This document shows positions 1-11,537 of a stretch of 31,352 bases of DNA, piece by piece. Position 1 is the stretch's first letter, and the number at the start of each line of letters is the position of its first letter. The stretch spans positions 1 to 31,352 of the forward strand of contig CAKPRW010000006.1 of assembly GCA_934183045.1 (NCBI GenBank), in the 5' to 3' direction. Source of the stretch: an uncultured Clostridia bacterium (GTDB lineage Bacteria > Bacillota > Clostridia > TANB77 > CAG-508). The notes under the pieces were generated by a model that did no database searches, was not told the origin of the DNA, and worked only from the letters and a program-made list of their open reading frames with translations. The position numbers and the translations under genes were made by a program.

Positions 1-76
1 CCATTTACACTTTGAAATTAGAAATGCAAGTGGATATCAAAACGATGTTGATCCAACTAAATATATAAAATTCTAA
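1..76 (+). CDS. C-terminal tail of a giant M23-peptidase surface protein (partial)
   Basis: The window opens inside a reading frame: complete codons run from base 2 and encode HLHFEIRNASGYQNDVDP and six more residues before TAA at 74-76. This is the end of an M23 (LytM/lysostaphin-like) zinc peptidase, including the HxH metal-binding motif. Over these 76 bases only two differ from the end of the complete giant gene at 9659-9734 (Ala versus Thr, and a silent TTC/TTT). The sequence therefore shows two paralogous giant genes in tandem on the same strand. That the truncated gene has the same upstream cadherin-like and glycine-rich domains is inference, because only the tail is visible. A strong hairpin terminator follows it. 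Confidence 0.88.
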   Translation, partial: HLHFEIRNASGYQNDVDPTKYIKF

Positions 77-86
77 AATAGAAAAC

Positions 87-131
87 AAAAGACTACTTGA
101 AAAGTATATATACTTTTTAGGTAGTCTTTTT
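87..131 (+). terminator. Intrinsic terminator after the first giant gene
   Basis: An inverted repeat starts with AAAAGACTACT and closes with AGGTAGTCTTTT. An inner palindrome of AAAGTATA/TATACTTT extends the stem, and a short T-rich tail follows. It begins about 10 bases after the stop codon of the partial gene. Confidence 0.85.
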
Positions 132-409
132 ATAATGTAATTAATAATAGATAATTCTTAAAAGGTAGTAATCCCTAATGTAATTGTAAAAAAATAATAA
201 TATTGTTACTAAAAAATAAAGTAAATGTTATAAAAAGGACTTTTTAAAGAAAGTCCTTCTTCCGTATGTTTTGAGGAGTAATAGGAAGATAATTCCAATA
301 TAGATGTATTGAGATTAAGTATATATGAATATATAATATTAAGTATATATATCAATTATATTATATAAATAATATTATATATAAATATAAAAACAAAGGA
401 GAAATACTT
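132..409 (+). promoter_or_regulatory. AT-rich leader between tandem giant genes, with a small hairpin
   Basis: This non-coding stretch is almost entirely A and T. It contains a 9-bp perfect hairpin (AAGGACTTT at 235-243, AAAGTCCTT at 250-258) with a 6-base loop and no proper T-tract. The promoter of the following gene must lie here or in the TATA-rich stretch at 330-390, but no -35/-10 pair stands out from the background. A ribosome binding site (AAAGGAG, 395-401) precedes the TTG start at 410. No gene or RNA is recognisable. Confidence 0.4.
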
Positions 410-3400
410 TTGAAGCTAAGTCGTAAATACAAAAGAACAGTAAAGAAAAAGATATTAACAACATTTGCAAGTATTGCATTAGTTACATCAACGTTAGCTA
501 TAGTTAAGCTAGCGGGTACTTCTGTGCCTGAAAAAACAAATGATTTTATCCAACAAGCAGAGAATAGCTTGTTGGCAGATGCAACTGCAGAAACTTCTGA
601 GACAGAAAATGCAGATTCAAGTACTGCGTTTATACGTGGAGTAAAAATAAATAACAAAGAATATCTATTTGAGAATAATAAAATAAATTATGATTTAACG
701 TTAGAGTATAATATCGAAGATGTATTAACAATAGAGTATTTAAAAACAAATGAAAATCAAACAGTAAAAGGAGATACAAAAGTTATATTAACAGAAAACA
801 GCAAAACAATTAGTTTTAATGTATTATCTGAGGATAAAACAAACAAAAATACATACACATTAAACTTAAAAAAAGAACATAGTGCATATTTGAAAAATAT
901 AGAGATAAATTCTTTTTCATTAAATCCCGAGTTTAACGAAAAAACAACATTATACACAGTTGACATTTTAGATAATATAACATCACTAAAGGTTTATGCA
1001 ATAGCATATGATAAAGAATCAACAATAACAATAAAAGGTAATGAAAATATAAACATAGGAAGTGTAATTACAATAACAGTTACAAATCCATATGTTACTG
1101 AACCAATGGTATATTCAATAACTTGCGAAAAAGCTTTAGAAGAAAACAATTATAGTTATTCAGGAGGATATCAAGAATTTACTGTTCCATATACAGGTAC
1201 GTATAAATTTGAATGTTGGGGAGCACGAGGAGGAAAATCTAGAATTAATGGTTCATTAGGAGGAACACCAGGAAAGGGAGGATATGCTAAAGGTGAAATT
1301 CTTTTAAAAAAAGGTGAAAAGTATTATGTTTACATTGGACAACAAGGAACAGATGCAGTTGTAGGTAAAGATTCAGCAGCAACTTGGAATGGTGGAGGAC
1401 TTGGAACGTGGGATCATTCTGATAATGAAACATCAGGAGCTGGCGGAGGTGCAACAGATATACGTTTAGTAGGTGGAAATTGGAATAATTCTGAAAGTTT
1501 AGCATCTAGAATAATGGTTGCTGGTGGAGGCGGTGGAGCTTCATGGACATATAAAGGAGGAGCAGGAGGAGGAATTTCAGGATCTAATGGAGTAAAAGCA
1601 AAAAGTGGAACACAAACTACTGGATATTCGTTTGGAATAGGACAAAATGCTTCCGGAACAGCTGATAATGATGGAGTAGGCGGTGGCCGGAGGTGGCTAC
1701 TGGGGTGGATACATGAGCAATAGCTCATGTGCTTCTAGTGGAGCTGGTGGCTCAGGTTATGTATCTGGACATGCAGGTTGTATTGCTATTAATTCTCAAA
1801 GTGATATTACTCCAAAAGTTCAAACATATACTAGTTTAGAAGATTCATATCATTACTCTGGAAAAGTATTTACTAATACCGAACTAACAGCAGATGCTAC
1901 AGATACCAGCAAAGCAACTATTACTCCTTTGAGTATGACTGCTGAAGAATATCCAATATTAGATATAAATGTTGATATTGGAAAAATGAGCAGAAAATTT
2001 AATCCTGCTGAAAATGATTATTATATTGAATTAGATAAAGAACAAGCATATCCAACTATTACAATAACACCATCAAGTGATAATGTAGAAGTAGAAGGTG
2101 GATTAATACAACAAGTAGAAACAATAGCAGGAGAAACTAAAAAACAAATAAAAGTAAAAACAGCAGAAGGAATAGAATTTGTATATAATTTATATTTTTA
2201 TAGAAAACCGTCTTCAGATAGTTATTTGAAAAATATTAAGGTAGCAGGAAGAGATATAGAAAATTACAAAGAAGAAACTTTAAGATATGAAATTGAATTA
2301 CCATATAATGTAGAAGAAAATACGATTATAGAAGCTATAAAGAAATTCCCAGGACAAACTATTGTAGGAGACGGAGAAGTAGAAACCAAAAATTCTACTA
2401 CAATACACACAATACAAGTTACATCAGAAGATGGAACAAGTACAACAGAATATAATTTAATTTTAAATAAACAGCCAAATACAAAATTGAAATTTTTAGA
2501 TATAAAAAATCAAGAATTTTCACAATTCTTTGAAAGTGATAAATACGATTATGAATATAAAGTAACTTCAGGAATAGTTTCTCTTGATATTATAGCAACA
2601 CCTTATGATGATAATGCAAAAGTAGTTGTAAAAGGTGCAGGATATATAAAAGAAGGTAAAAATACTGTAACAGTAACTGTTTCTAGAGAAGGAGTAGAAG
2701 ATACAGTATATACAATAACTGTAATAAAAGGAGAAAACTTAGGAGAGCAAATATATGATTTTCCATATGTAGGAAAAGAATATCAAACTTTTGTAGCACC
2801 AGCAGCAGGGTTTTATAAATTTGAAGCATGGGGAGCAAGAGGTGGAAAATCAAGAAATGATGGAAAATTAAAAGGAATTCCAGGAAATGGAGGTTATACA
2901 TCAGGTACTGTAAGACTAAATGAGGGAGATACTATATATGTATATGTAGGTGGAAAAGGAACAGATGCTGTTGTAAGACAAAATTCGTTAGGAGGCTGGA
3001 ATGGTGGAGGCCTTGGAACATGGGATAATTCAGATGACGAAGCCAGCGGTGGTGGTGGAGGAGCCACAGACTTCAGGCTAACAAGTGGAGCATGGAATGA
3101 TACCAATAGTTTATACTCTAGGATAATGGTAGCAGGAGCAGGAGGCGGAGCCTCTTGGACATTTAAAGGAGGAGCAGGAGGTGGACTAGAAGGTATATCA
3201 TATTATCCAAAAAGTCCAGCAGGAACTCAAACTTCTGGATATGCATTAGGAATAGGAAAAGATGCATGGGGAAAAGCAGATAGTGATGGTGTTGGAGGCG
3301 GTGGCTCAGGATACTATGGAGGAATGACAAACAATATTAGCCGTGCTTCAGCAGGATCTGGAGGATCATCATATATATCAGGACATGAAGGATGTAAATC

Positions 3401-6400
3401 AACAGATGAAAATGGAAACTCAATAGAAGATTGTATACATACTTCAGGATTTAAATTTAAAGATACTGTTATGATAGATGGAGAAGGATATGAATGGACC
3501 ACTACAAGACAAGATTTAGTACAAATGAAAAATCCACAAGGAAATTATGTAACAGGTAATGATTCAGATGGATATGCAAGAATAACTTTACTTGAAGATC
3601 CATCACAAAATAATTTATTAAAAGAAATACAAATAAATAAAGGAACAATAACTCCAGAAGTTAGTTATGATGATACAGAATATACTGTAAATTTAGATTC
3701 AGAAGATACAGAACTTACAATTTATGGTGTTGTTGATGATATAAAAGCAACAGTAGAAGGAAATGGAACTTATGATATTGTAGCAGGAGAAAATATTATA
3801 AATCTAAAAGTAACAGCAGAAAATGGTGAAGAAAGAGTATATACAATAAAAGCTATAAGAGATGCATCTAATAATTCTAAACCAACTAATATTACAATAG
3901 ACGGATTAATTGAATCTATTATAAATGTAAATCCTATTTATGGGGTCCTTAATCCAAAAGAATTTAACCCAGAAGTACATGAATATTCTATGACTGTTCC
4001 AAGTAGAATAAAGAAATTAACCTTTAATGTTGAAAAAGGACATAAATATCAAACTGTAACAGGAGATGGAACAATAGAATTAAAAGCTGGGGAAAATGAA
4101 ATAAAAATAAATGTTACTTCAGAAGATGGTAGTTCAGTAGATACTTATACATATCACATTACAAGAGATATGAGTGGAAACTGCTTGTTAGAAAGCTTAA
4201 GTATAGATAATGTAGAAACAGACATGGTATTTGACCAAGATGTTTTAGAATATTTTGTAGAAGTAGATAATGAAGTAACGTCATTAGATATTACTGCAAT
4301 ACCAGAAATGAAGGAAATTACTCCTGTAATAGAAGGAAATAAGAACTTAAAAGTTGGATTAAATGATATTTATATAATTGTAAATGCACCAAATGGTGAA
4401 CAATTAGTTTATATTATACATGCATATAGAAAACAAAGTGGAAATGTATTTTTATCATCTTTAAAAGTAAAAAAAGATGATGAAGAACTAGCTCTAAATC
4501 CAACCTTTAATAAAGTATTAGATACATATACTGTTACAGTTCCAAATGAAGTTGAAAAAGTTACATTAGAAGCGAAGGCAGAAGCAACAACATCAAGTGT
4601 TTCAGGAACTGGTGAAAAAATATTAAAAACAGGGACAAATACATATAAAATACAAGTTGAAGCTGAAGATGGTTCTATTGGTATATACAATGTTAATATT
4701 AATAGAAGCCAATCAAGTAATAATTATCTAAAAGAATTAATATCAACAATTGGAAATTTTAATGTTGAATTTGATAAATTAATTACAGAATATGAAATAA
4801 CAGTTCCATCAGATACAAAAACATTACCGCTTGTTGTACAAACAGAAGATAAATCTGCAACATATAAAATTTTGCAAAACAATAATTTCTTTACAGGCAC
4901 AAATTATGTAATAATAAGAGTAACAGCAGAAAATGGAGAACAAAGAGATTATAAAATTAAAGTAATAAAAGAAGCTTCAAGTAATAATTATTTAACTAAT
5001 ATTATTACAAGCAGTGGAAAATTAAATCCTACATTTAATAAAGAAACATTAAAATATACTGTAGAAGTGGAAAATGAAGTAGATAATATAAAAGTCACAG
5101 CTAAAAAGGAAGATTCAGCAAGTACTGTAATAGGAGAAGGAGTATATGCACTAGAACAGGGAGAAAATAATATAACATTAACAGTAGAAGCGGAAAATGG
5201 GGATATAAGGACTTACGAATTAAATGTTATAAGAAAACAAAATTCTAATACAAATTTATTAAGAATAGATAATGATAAAAATCAAATTGTTAATAAAGTA
5301 GATGCTAGTACCTATGAAATAAATGTAAGAAATGAAATAGATGAAATTACAATTACTGCTATTCCAGAAAAGACAACAACAAATGTAGTTGGAAATGGAA
5401 AATATAGTTTAGAAATAGGAAAAAATATTATTACTATTGTTGCAACAGCAGAAGATGGTACAAACAAAGAATATGAAATAATAGTAAATAGAGCAAAATC
5501 TGATAATGCATATTTAAAAAAGGTATTTGCAAAAGAGGGAGAACTATACGAGAATTTTGAAAAAACAAATACTGAATATCATATGAAAGTACAAGATGAT
5601 GTAGAAAGCCTAAATCTAGAAATAGAGACAGAAGATAAAGATGCAACATATAAAGTAATAGGAAATAGTGATTTTGTTTATGGGGAAAATAAAGTTACTA
5701 TAGAGGTTACAGCATCAGATGGATTAACTAAAAAAGATTACACAATAATAGTTTATAGACAGCCAGATTTAAATCAACGTTGTGATTTAGTAGAACTAAC
5801 AGTAGATAAAGGAACTTTATCTCCAAATTTTGAAGCAAATACATTAGTTTATGAAGTTAATTTACCATATGAAGAAGAAAAAATTAATGTTGTGGCAAAA
5901 GCCTTAGACAATACAGCAATAATTACAGGAACAGGAGAACATGAATTAAATGTTGGATTAAATGTTATAACTGTAAAAGTTACATCTACTTCAGGAGATG
6001 AAAAAGTTTATCAAATAAAAGTAAATAGAGCAAAATCAACAAATGCAAATTTATCAAATTTAGTTATACAAAATCATAGCATTTTACCAGTATTTAATAA
6101 AGAAGCAACATTATATACTGTTGAAACAAAACTAAGTGAACTAGAAATAAATGCGACAACAGAACAAGAAGATGCAACATATGAGATAATTGGTAATAAA
6201 AACTTAGAAAGAGGAACAAACCTGGTTATAATAAAAGTAACAGCACCAGATGGTGTAACTACAAAGAATTATTCACTAAAAGTTACAAAAACTGGATCAG
6301 ATAATAATAACCTAGCATTTTTATCTGTTAATGGATATGACTTAAGTCCAGAATTTAACAAAAGCACACTTTTATATAATGTAAATGTTCCAAATAATAT

Positions 6401-9400
6401 TGAAACTGTTTATATAGATGCAATTGCAGATGATGAGAATGCAACAGTAAATGGTATAGGTATTGTTAAATTAGAAGAAGGAAAAAATACATTTGAAGTA
6501 AATGTAATTTCAGAGTCAGGAAAAGTTAAAACATATACAATAGTTATAAATAAAGGGTTATCAGAAAATGCATATTTATCAGATTTAAATATATCTGAAG
6601 GAACATTAGAACCAAGCTTTGATAAATTAGTAAATAGTTATAAGGTATATGTAGATTATGATGTAGAAAGTATTAATTTGTTAGGATATACAGAAGATAG
6701 TAATGCAACAATAACTGGAAACGGAAACTATAATTTAGTAGTTGGAACAAATACAATAGAATTAATAGTAACGGCTCCAAATGGAAATAAAAATATTTAT
6801 ACTGTTAATGTTATAAGAAAAGCACCAATAAGTGCAAAATTGTCAAAATTAGAAGTGAAAAATTATGAAATTGTACCAAAATTTAATGAAAATACAAATT
6901 CATATACAGTAAATGTTGATAATGAAATAACAAGCTTAGATATGATAATAGAAACTTTAGATCCAAATGCAACATATACAGTAACAGGAAATAAGAATTT
7001 TGTAGTAGGAAATAATGAGGTAACTATAGAAGTTACTTCAAGTGATGGATTACAAAAAGAAACTTATACAATACAAGTAAATAGAAATATGTCTAGTAAT
7101 AACTATTTAAGCTATATATTACCATCAAAAGGAGCTTTATCACCTGCATTTACAAAAACAAACAATAATTATACTTTAACAGTTGAAAATGATATTACTC
7201 AAATTAATATAGATGCAGAACCAGAAGATAGTAATGCAACAATGGTAGGTAATGGAGATTATACCTTAGAAGTTGGGGAAAATAAGATAGAAATCAAAGT
7301 TACATCAAGCCTTGGAATAACAAGAACATATACTGTTACAATAATTAGAAAGAAAAACAGTAATAATTATTTGAAAAATCTAGTATTAAAAGCTAATTCT
7401 GAAACAATGGAATTGTTACCAGTTTTTGATAAAGAAAATAGTAGTTATGAAGTAACTGTACCAGTAGGAACAACAAAAGTACAATTAATTGGAGAAGCAG
7501 AAAATAGTTTATCAACTATTTCTGGTTTAGGATATGTTTCTGTAAAAGCAGGAGAAAACAAATATCAAATAAATGTTAAAGCAGAAAATGGTGATGTAAG
7601 AACATATAATTTATTAATAAATAGAATAAAATCAACTGTAAATGATCTAACAGATTTAATTCCAAGTGTTGGTACATTAGATCCAAATTTTGTGTATGGA
7701 ACATTAGAATATAACTTGACACTGGGAAATGAGGATTCTTTATTATCTTTTGAAGTAGTAACAGAGGACAGATTTGCAACAGTAACAGGCAATGAAGAAC
7801 AAACAGTTCCAGATGGGGAAAGTACAAGAAAAATAATAGTTACAGCAGAAAACGGAGATACAAAAACTTATACAATAAATATAAATAGAATTAGAACAGA
7901 TGACGCAAGACTTAAGAGTTTAGAAATTAAATCATATACATTAGATCAAGAATTTAATAGTGATGTTTATGAATATACATTAACTGTACCAAATGATAAA
8001 TTTGTATTTACAGAAAATGAAATCATAGCAACACCATTATATGAAAACACAAAAGTATATCCAACAAGTAGTATAGAATTATCGGTATTAAAATTAAATA
8101 AATATGAGATAAAAACAATAGCACCAGATGGATATACAACACAATCATATATTATTAATATAATAAGATTAAAGAGTAGTAACTCTACATTATCTAAACT
8201 TGCAGTATCAGGTTGTAAAATGGAACCCGAATTTGATAGCAATACATTAGAATATACAGTTTATGTTCCAAAAGGTACTACAACTTTAAAAAGTGAAGAT
8301 GTTATAGCTGTTCCTACAGATGAATATGCAACAGTAGTTAAATCAAGTGATTTAGATTTAACTTCAGGAGAAAATGTCTTTGATATTGATGTTACAAGTC
8401 ATAATGGAGAAACACATACAACATATAAAATAAAGGTTGTAGAAGAAAAATCTAATAATAATTATTTAGAAAGTATAACAACTAATGTTGGTACTCTATC
8501 ACCAAGTTTTGATACAAATATTACACAATATAAATTACATTTAACACAAAGACAAAATACATTAAAAATAGATGCCAAAACTCAAGATGAAACTGCAAAA
8601 ATAGAAAGTGGTACAGGAACTTATAATATTACAGAAGATACAAGAATTTTAATTAAAGTAAGAGCAGAAGATGGAACTTTAAGAATATATATTATAGATA
8701 TAGAAAAAGATCCATTAACAGGTGGAACAATATCAGGAAAAATAACAACTGAAAATTCAGTAGGCAAATATAAATCAACAGTAACATTATATAGAACAGA
8801 AGATACAAAAAGTGAAAATGACGAAGATAATCCAAGAGAAGTTATTGAACAACTAGAAACACAAGAAGATGGAACATTCTCATTTGATACTGAAGATACA
8901 CAAAAATATGATATTGTTGTCACAAAAGAAGGATATTTAGAATACAGAGTAACTGATATAGAGGTAAAAATTGGGGAAGAAACACAATTAAATACATATC
9001 ATTTATTAGCAGGAGATGTTATAAAAACAGGTGAAATTGAAATAGATGACCTAGTAGCAATCAATAATAATTATGGGGAAATTATTAGTGAAGAAGATAA
9101 ACAAAGACTAGTGAAGTTTGATTTTAATGAAGATAATAAAGTTAATGAATTAGATAGAAGTATTCTAAAGAAAAATTATGGAAGAAAAAGTAAAACTGTT
9201 AAATGGAAAAATGTTAGTGAAACAGATATTGCTACTACAAACCTAGAATATAATAAAGTAAAAGCTTTAGATAAAGAAGAAACGCAACAAATAGAAGCAA
9301 AACAAGATTTTATACTACCAATGACATGTAAATACACAATTACATCAGAATATGGAACAAGAAAACATCCAACAACAGGAATTGTGAAAAAACATACAGG

Positions 9401-9734
9401 TATAGATTTAGCTGGAACATGGCATACAGAAATATTATCAATTGCAGATGGTGAAATAACATTTGCAGGAGTACAAAATGGATTTGGTAACTGTGTAGAA
9501 ATTAAACATATTGTTAATGGGGAAACAATATATAGTTTCTATGCTCACTTATCAAAAATCAACGTAAAAGCGGGTGAAGCTGTAAAACAAGGACAAGTAA
9601 TAGGATTAGAGGGAGGAGATCCAAAATCTGATCCTAACCCAGGAAATTCAACAGGACACCATTTACACTTTGAAATTAGAAATACAAGTGGATATCAAAA
9701 CGATGTTGATCCAACTAAATATATAAAATTTTAA
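410..9734 (+). CDS. Giant secreted cadherin-like/glycine-rich protein with C-terminal M23 peptidase, read across a +1 frameshift
   Basis: The start is TTG with AAAGGAG eight bases upstream. Reading through one +1 shift at 1688 gives about 3,107 residues. Order: basic, hydrophobic signal peptide (1-35); two cadherin-like beta-sandwich units (PF12733 type); a glycine-rich ALK-like domain (1168-1782); three more beta-sandwich units; a second glycine-rich domain (2780-3395); about twenty further units (3600-8720); a carboxypeptidase-regulatory-like domain (8720-9000); a dockerin-like pair of EF-hand loops (9010-9190), the second a good DFNEDNKVNELD; and an M23 endopeptidase with HTGID near 9393 and HHLHFE near 9657. 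M23 enzymes cut peptidoglycan cross-bridges or peptides, so a wall-associated or secreted role is inferred. No LPXTG anchor is visible. Zero frame ends at TAG 1721-1723; the rest reads from 1689. It could be a decayed gene, but 2,680 codons after the shift remain open. Confidence 0.8.
1168..1782 (+). repeat. Glycine-rich domain, copy 1 (paralogous to copy 2)
   Basis: This segment encodes YQEFTVPYTGTYKFECWGAR and so on, ending GYVSGHAGC, with many Gly-Gly-Gly runs and WNGGGLGTWD. Copy 2 within the same gene (2780-3395) has the same order of motifs (YQTFVAPAAGFYKFEAWGAR, WNGGGLGTWD, SGHEGC). The domain resembles the bacterial relatives of the ALK/LTK glycine-rich domain. The frameshift site lies near its end. 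Confidence 0.8.
1685..1696 (+). other. +1 frameshift site at a CGG codon in the giant surface gene
   Basis: Zero frame reads GGT GGC CGG AGG TGG and reaches a stop twelve codons after CGG. Skipping the C at 1688 gives GGC GGA GGT GGC TAC. The translation DGVGGGGGGYWGG then aligns without gaps to DGVGGGGSGYYGG in the second glycine-rich domain (3283-3321). The break is therefore exactly one extra base relative to the internal paralogous copy. CGG is otherwise unused as a codon here except at the lonB break. Confidence 0.75.
2780..3395 (+). repeat. Glycine-rich domain, copy 2
   Basis: This is the second glycine-rich domain in the giant protein, uninterrupted in frame. It is the internal control showing that copy 1 carries one extra base at 1688. 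Nucleotide divergence from copy 1 is substantial while the protein motifs are kept, so the duplication is old and under selection. Confidence 0.8.
3600..8720 (+). repeat. Array of about 19-20 cadherin-like beta-sandwich units
   Basis: Units of about 85-100 residues each begin with a motif such as SNNYLKxL, continue with LxPxFxK, YxVxV and a central AT(V/I)xGxG, and end with xxENGxxRTYxIxVxR. Examples begin near 4707, 4977, 5494, 6298, 6556, 7090 and 7360. The repeat is at protein level: adjacent units are strongly diverged in DNA. The family (PF12733, cadherin-like beta-sandwich) usually makes long rod-like stalks on secreted proteins of Gram-positive bacteria, which fits a spacer that carries the terminal peptidase away from the cell. 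Confidence 0.85.
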
Positions 9735-9763
9735 AAAAGAGAACTGTAAAGTTCTCTTTTTTT
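9733..9763. terminator. Bidirectional terminator between the giant gene and spoIVA
   Basis: A perfect stem (AAAAAAGAGAACT with AGTTCTCTTTTTT) encloses a four-base loop and has A/T tracts on both sides. It lies between two convergent stop codons, so it can serve both strands. Confidence 0.9.
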
Positions 9764-9780
9764 GTAAATTTATGATAATG

Positions 9781-11259
9781 TTATAGAATTATACAAATTA
9801 GTCCGCCACTTCCTTCATTTACAATTCTTTCTAATGTTTCTTGAAGTTTCACTTGAGCATCCTCAGGCATTTTGGCAAGTTTTGTTTGTAATCCTTCATT
9901 TATTAATTCATGTAAACTTTTTCCAAATATATTTGACTCCCAAATTTGTTTTGGATCATTTTCAAATCCTGATAATAAATAATTTACTAATTCTTCAGAT
10001 TGTTTTTCAGATCCTACTATTGGAGATACTTCTGTTTCTACATTTGTTTTTATTAGGTGTATAGAAGGTGCTGTTGCTTTTAATTTTACTCCAAATCTAG
10101 ATCCTTGTTTTATCATTTCAGGTTCTTCTAATATAAGCTCATCCATTGTTGGTGTTACTATTCCATATCCTTTACGATTTACATCATCTAATGCACAGGC
10201 AATTTTATCATATTCTTTTTTAGTAGAAGATAATTCAGAAATTATACTAAATAAGTCGCCTTCATTTGAAACTTCTACACCTGTAATTTCAGATAATATG
10301 TTGTAAAATAATTCTTCTTTTAAAGTGATTTCAATATTTACATTTCCACTACCTAATTGTATATCTTCAATAGATGTTTTACTTATAATTTCAGTTTGTT
10401 TAATAGAATCAACACAGTTAGAAACATCTTTCAATACATTAATATTGGCAAAAGCATTTTTTACTTCATTATATAATTCTACTTTTAAAGGATGTTCGCA
10501 ATCTAAGCCATCAATCCATCTTGGGAATTTTATTTTTACTTGATCAACAGGAAATTCATATAGTACTTTAGAAAACATATTGTTAATATCGTCTAAATTT
10601 AAATTTTCGCAGTTAGTTGGTATAACTGTTGTTCCATATTTTTGACTTAATGTTTTTGTTAATTCTTGAGTATAAGTTGAATTAGGTTCTTGAGAGTTTA
10701 ACAGAATAATAAAAGGTTTATTTAATGCTTTTAATTCAGAAACTACTCTTTCTTCTGCTTTTATATAATCTTCTCTAGGAATATCAGTAATACTACCATC
10801 AGTAGTTACTAAGATTCCAATAGTAGAATGTTCTTCAATTACTTTCTTTGTTCCGATTTCTGCTGCTGTTTCAAAAGGAATTTCTTCTTCAGACCATGGT
10901 GTTTTGACCATTCTTGGCATATCATCTTCTAAATAACCAATTGCATTATCAACTAAATATCCTACACAATCAACTAATCTTGTTTTAAATTTTAGATTAT
11001 TTTCTAAAGTTATTTCAATAGCTTCATTTGGAACAAATTTTGGTTCTGTTGTCATTATAGTTTTTCCACCAGCACTTTGTGGAAGTTCATCTTTTGCCCT
11101 CTCTTTTTTGTATTCATTATCAATATTAGGAATTACGAGTAAATCCATGAATTTTTTTATAAAAGTAGATTTTCCAGTTCTTACAGGACCAACTACTCCC
11201 ACATAGATGTCACCATCTGTTCTTTTTGCGATGTCTTGATACAATCTTGTATTTTCCAT
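9781..11259 (-). CDS. spoIVA: Stage IV sporulation protein A (spore coat basement ATPase)
   Basis: The product is 492 residues, the usual SpoIVA length. SpoIVA is a cytoskeletal ATPase made in the mother cell; it polymerises on the forespore and anchors the spore coat. The N-terminus carries the P-loop GPVRTGKST (about residues 24-32), followed by the conserved switch region with PQSAGGKTIMTTEPKFVPNE. The C-terminus ends GSGGLICIIL, characteristic of the family and needed for membrane association. The start ATG lies seven bases after AAAGGAGG. It is transcribed alone, convergent with the giant surface gene and divergent from the UDPGP gene. A possible sigma-E-type promoter lies upstream, as expected for mother-cell expression. 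Its presence is good evidence that the organism forms endospores. Confidence 0.97.
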   Translation of the reverse strand: MENTRLYQDIAKRTDGDIYVGVVGPVRTGKSTFIKKFMDLLVIPNIDNEYKKERAKDELPQSAGGKTIMTTEPKFVPNEAIEITLENNLKFKTRLVDCVGYLVDNAIGYLEDDMPRMVKTPWSEEEIPFETAAEIGTKKVIEEHSTIGILVTTDGSITDIPREDYIKAEERVVSELKALNKPFIILLNSQEPNSTYTQELTKTLSQKYGTTVIPTNCENLNLDDINNMFSKVLYEFPVDQVKIKFPRWIDGLDCEHPLKVELYNEVKNAFANINVLKDVSNCVDSIKQTEIISKTSIEDIQLGSGNVNIEITLKEELFYNILSEITGVEVSNEGDLFSIISELSSTKKEYDKIACALDDVNRKGYGIVTPTMDELILEEPEMIKQGSRFGVKLKATAPSIHLIKTNVETEVSPIVGSEKQSEELVNYLLSGFENDPKQIWESNIFGKSLHELINEGLQTKLAKMPEDAQVKLQETLERIVNEGSGGLICIIL

Positions 11260-11319
11260 CTATATACCTCCTTTAATTTCGAAAGAAAAATCTTTGTTAC
11301 TCAAATTACTTTAGTTAAT

Positions 11320-11347
11320 ATATATTGAACAAGTTTTAATAATATGA
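11320..11347 (-). promoter_or_regulatory. Possible sigma-E-type promoter of spoIVA
   Basis: On the minus strand TCATATT (11347-11341) matches the sigma-E -35 consensus. About 13 bases later is CAATATAT (11327-11320), a weak match to the -10 element. In Bacillus subtilis spoIVA is sigma-E dependent; its use here is inferred. Confidence 0.35.
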
Positions 11348-11537
11348 CAAGTTTTCTAAAAATTTTTTTCTTACTAAAAATAAAGACTTAAGGTACTTTT
11401 TATTTATGAATGAAAAAAATGTAAAGAATGCAAATAACCAAAAAAACTTGATAATGATAGTTTTGTATGTTAAAATAACCATATTAAACATAGTATCATA
11501 TAATATACTAGTTTATAAGCCGAAAGGAATGAATAAT

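Noticed and set aside
235..258. Second terminator or riboswitch before the giant gene
   Set aside because: Only a 9-bp stem, no T-tract after it and no conserved riboswitch core visible.
1683..1685. GTG as the start of an independent 2,683-residue protein
   Set aside because: It begins in the middle of a glycine-rich domain with no signal peptide; its first residues complete the domain begun in the upstream frame.
7565..7827. Minus-strand open frames opposite the giant gene and similar ones elsewhere
   Set aside because: They are antisense shadows with no ribosome binding sites, odd residue composition and no recognisable domains.
3600..8720. Tandem DNA repeat or CRISPR-like array
   Set aside because: Repetition is at protein level only; units are diverged in DNA, lie in one long frame, and have no identical short repeats with spacers.
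11406..11537. Upstream extension of the UDPGP gene from ATG 11406
   Set aside because: No ribosome binding site there and unlike the family; ATG 11538 has AAAGGA at proper spacing.
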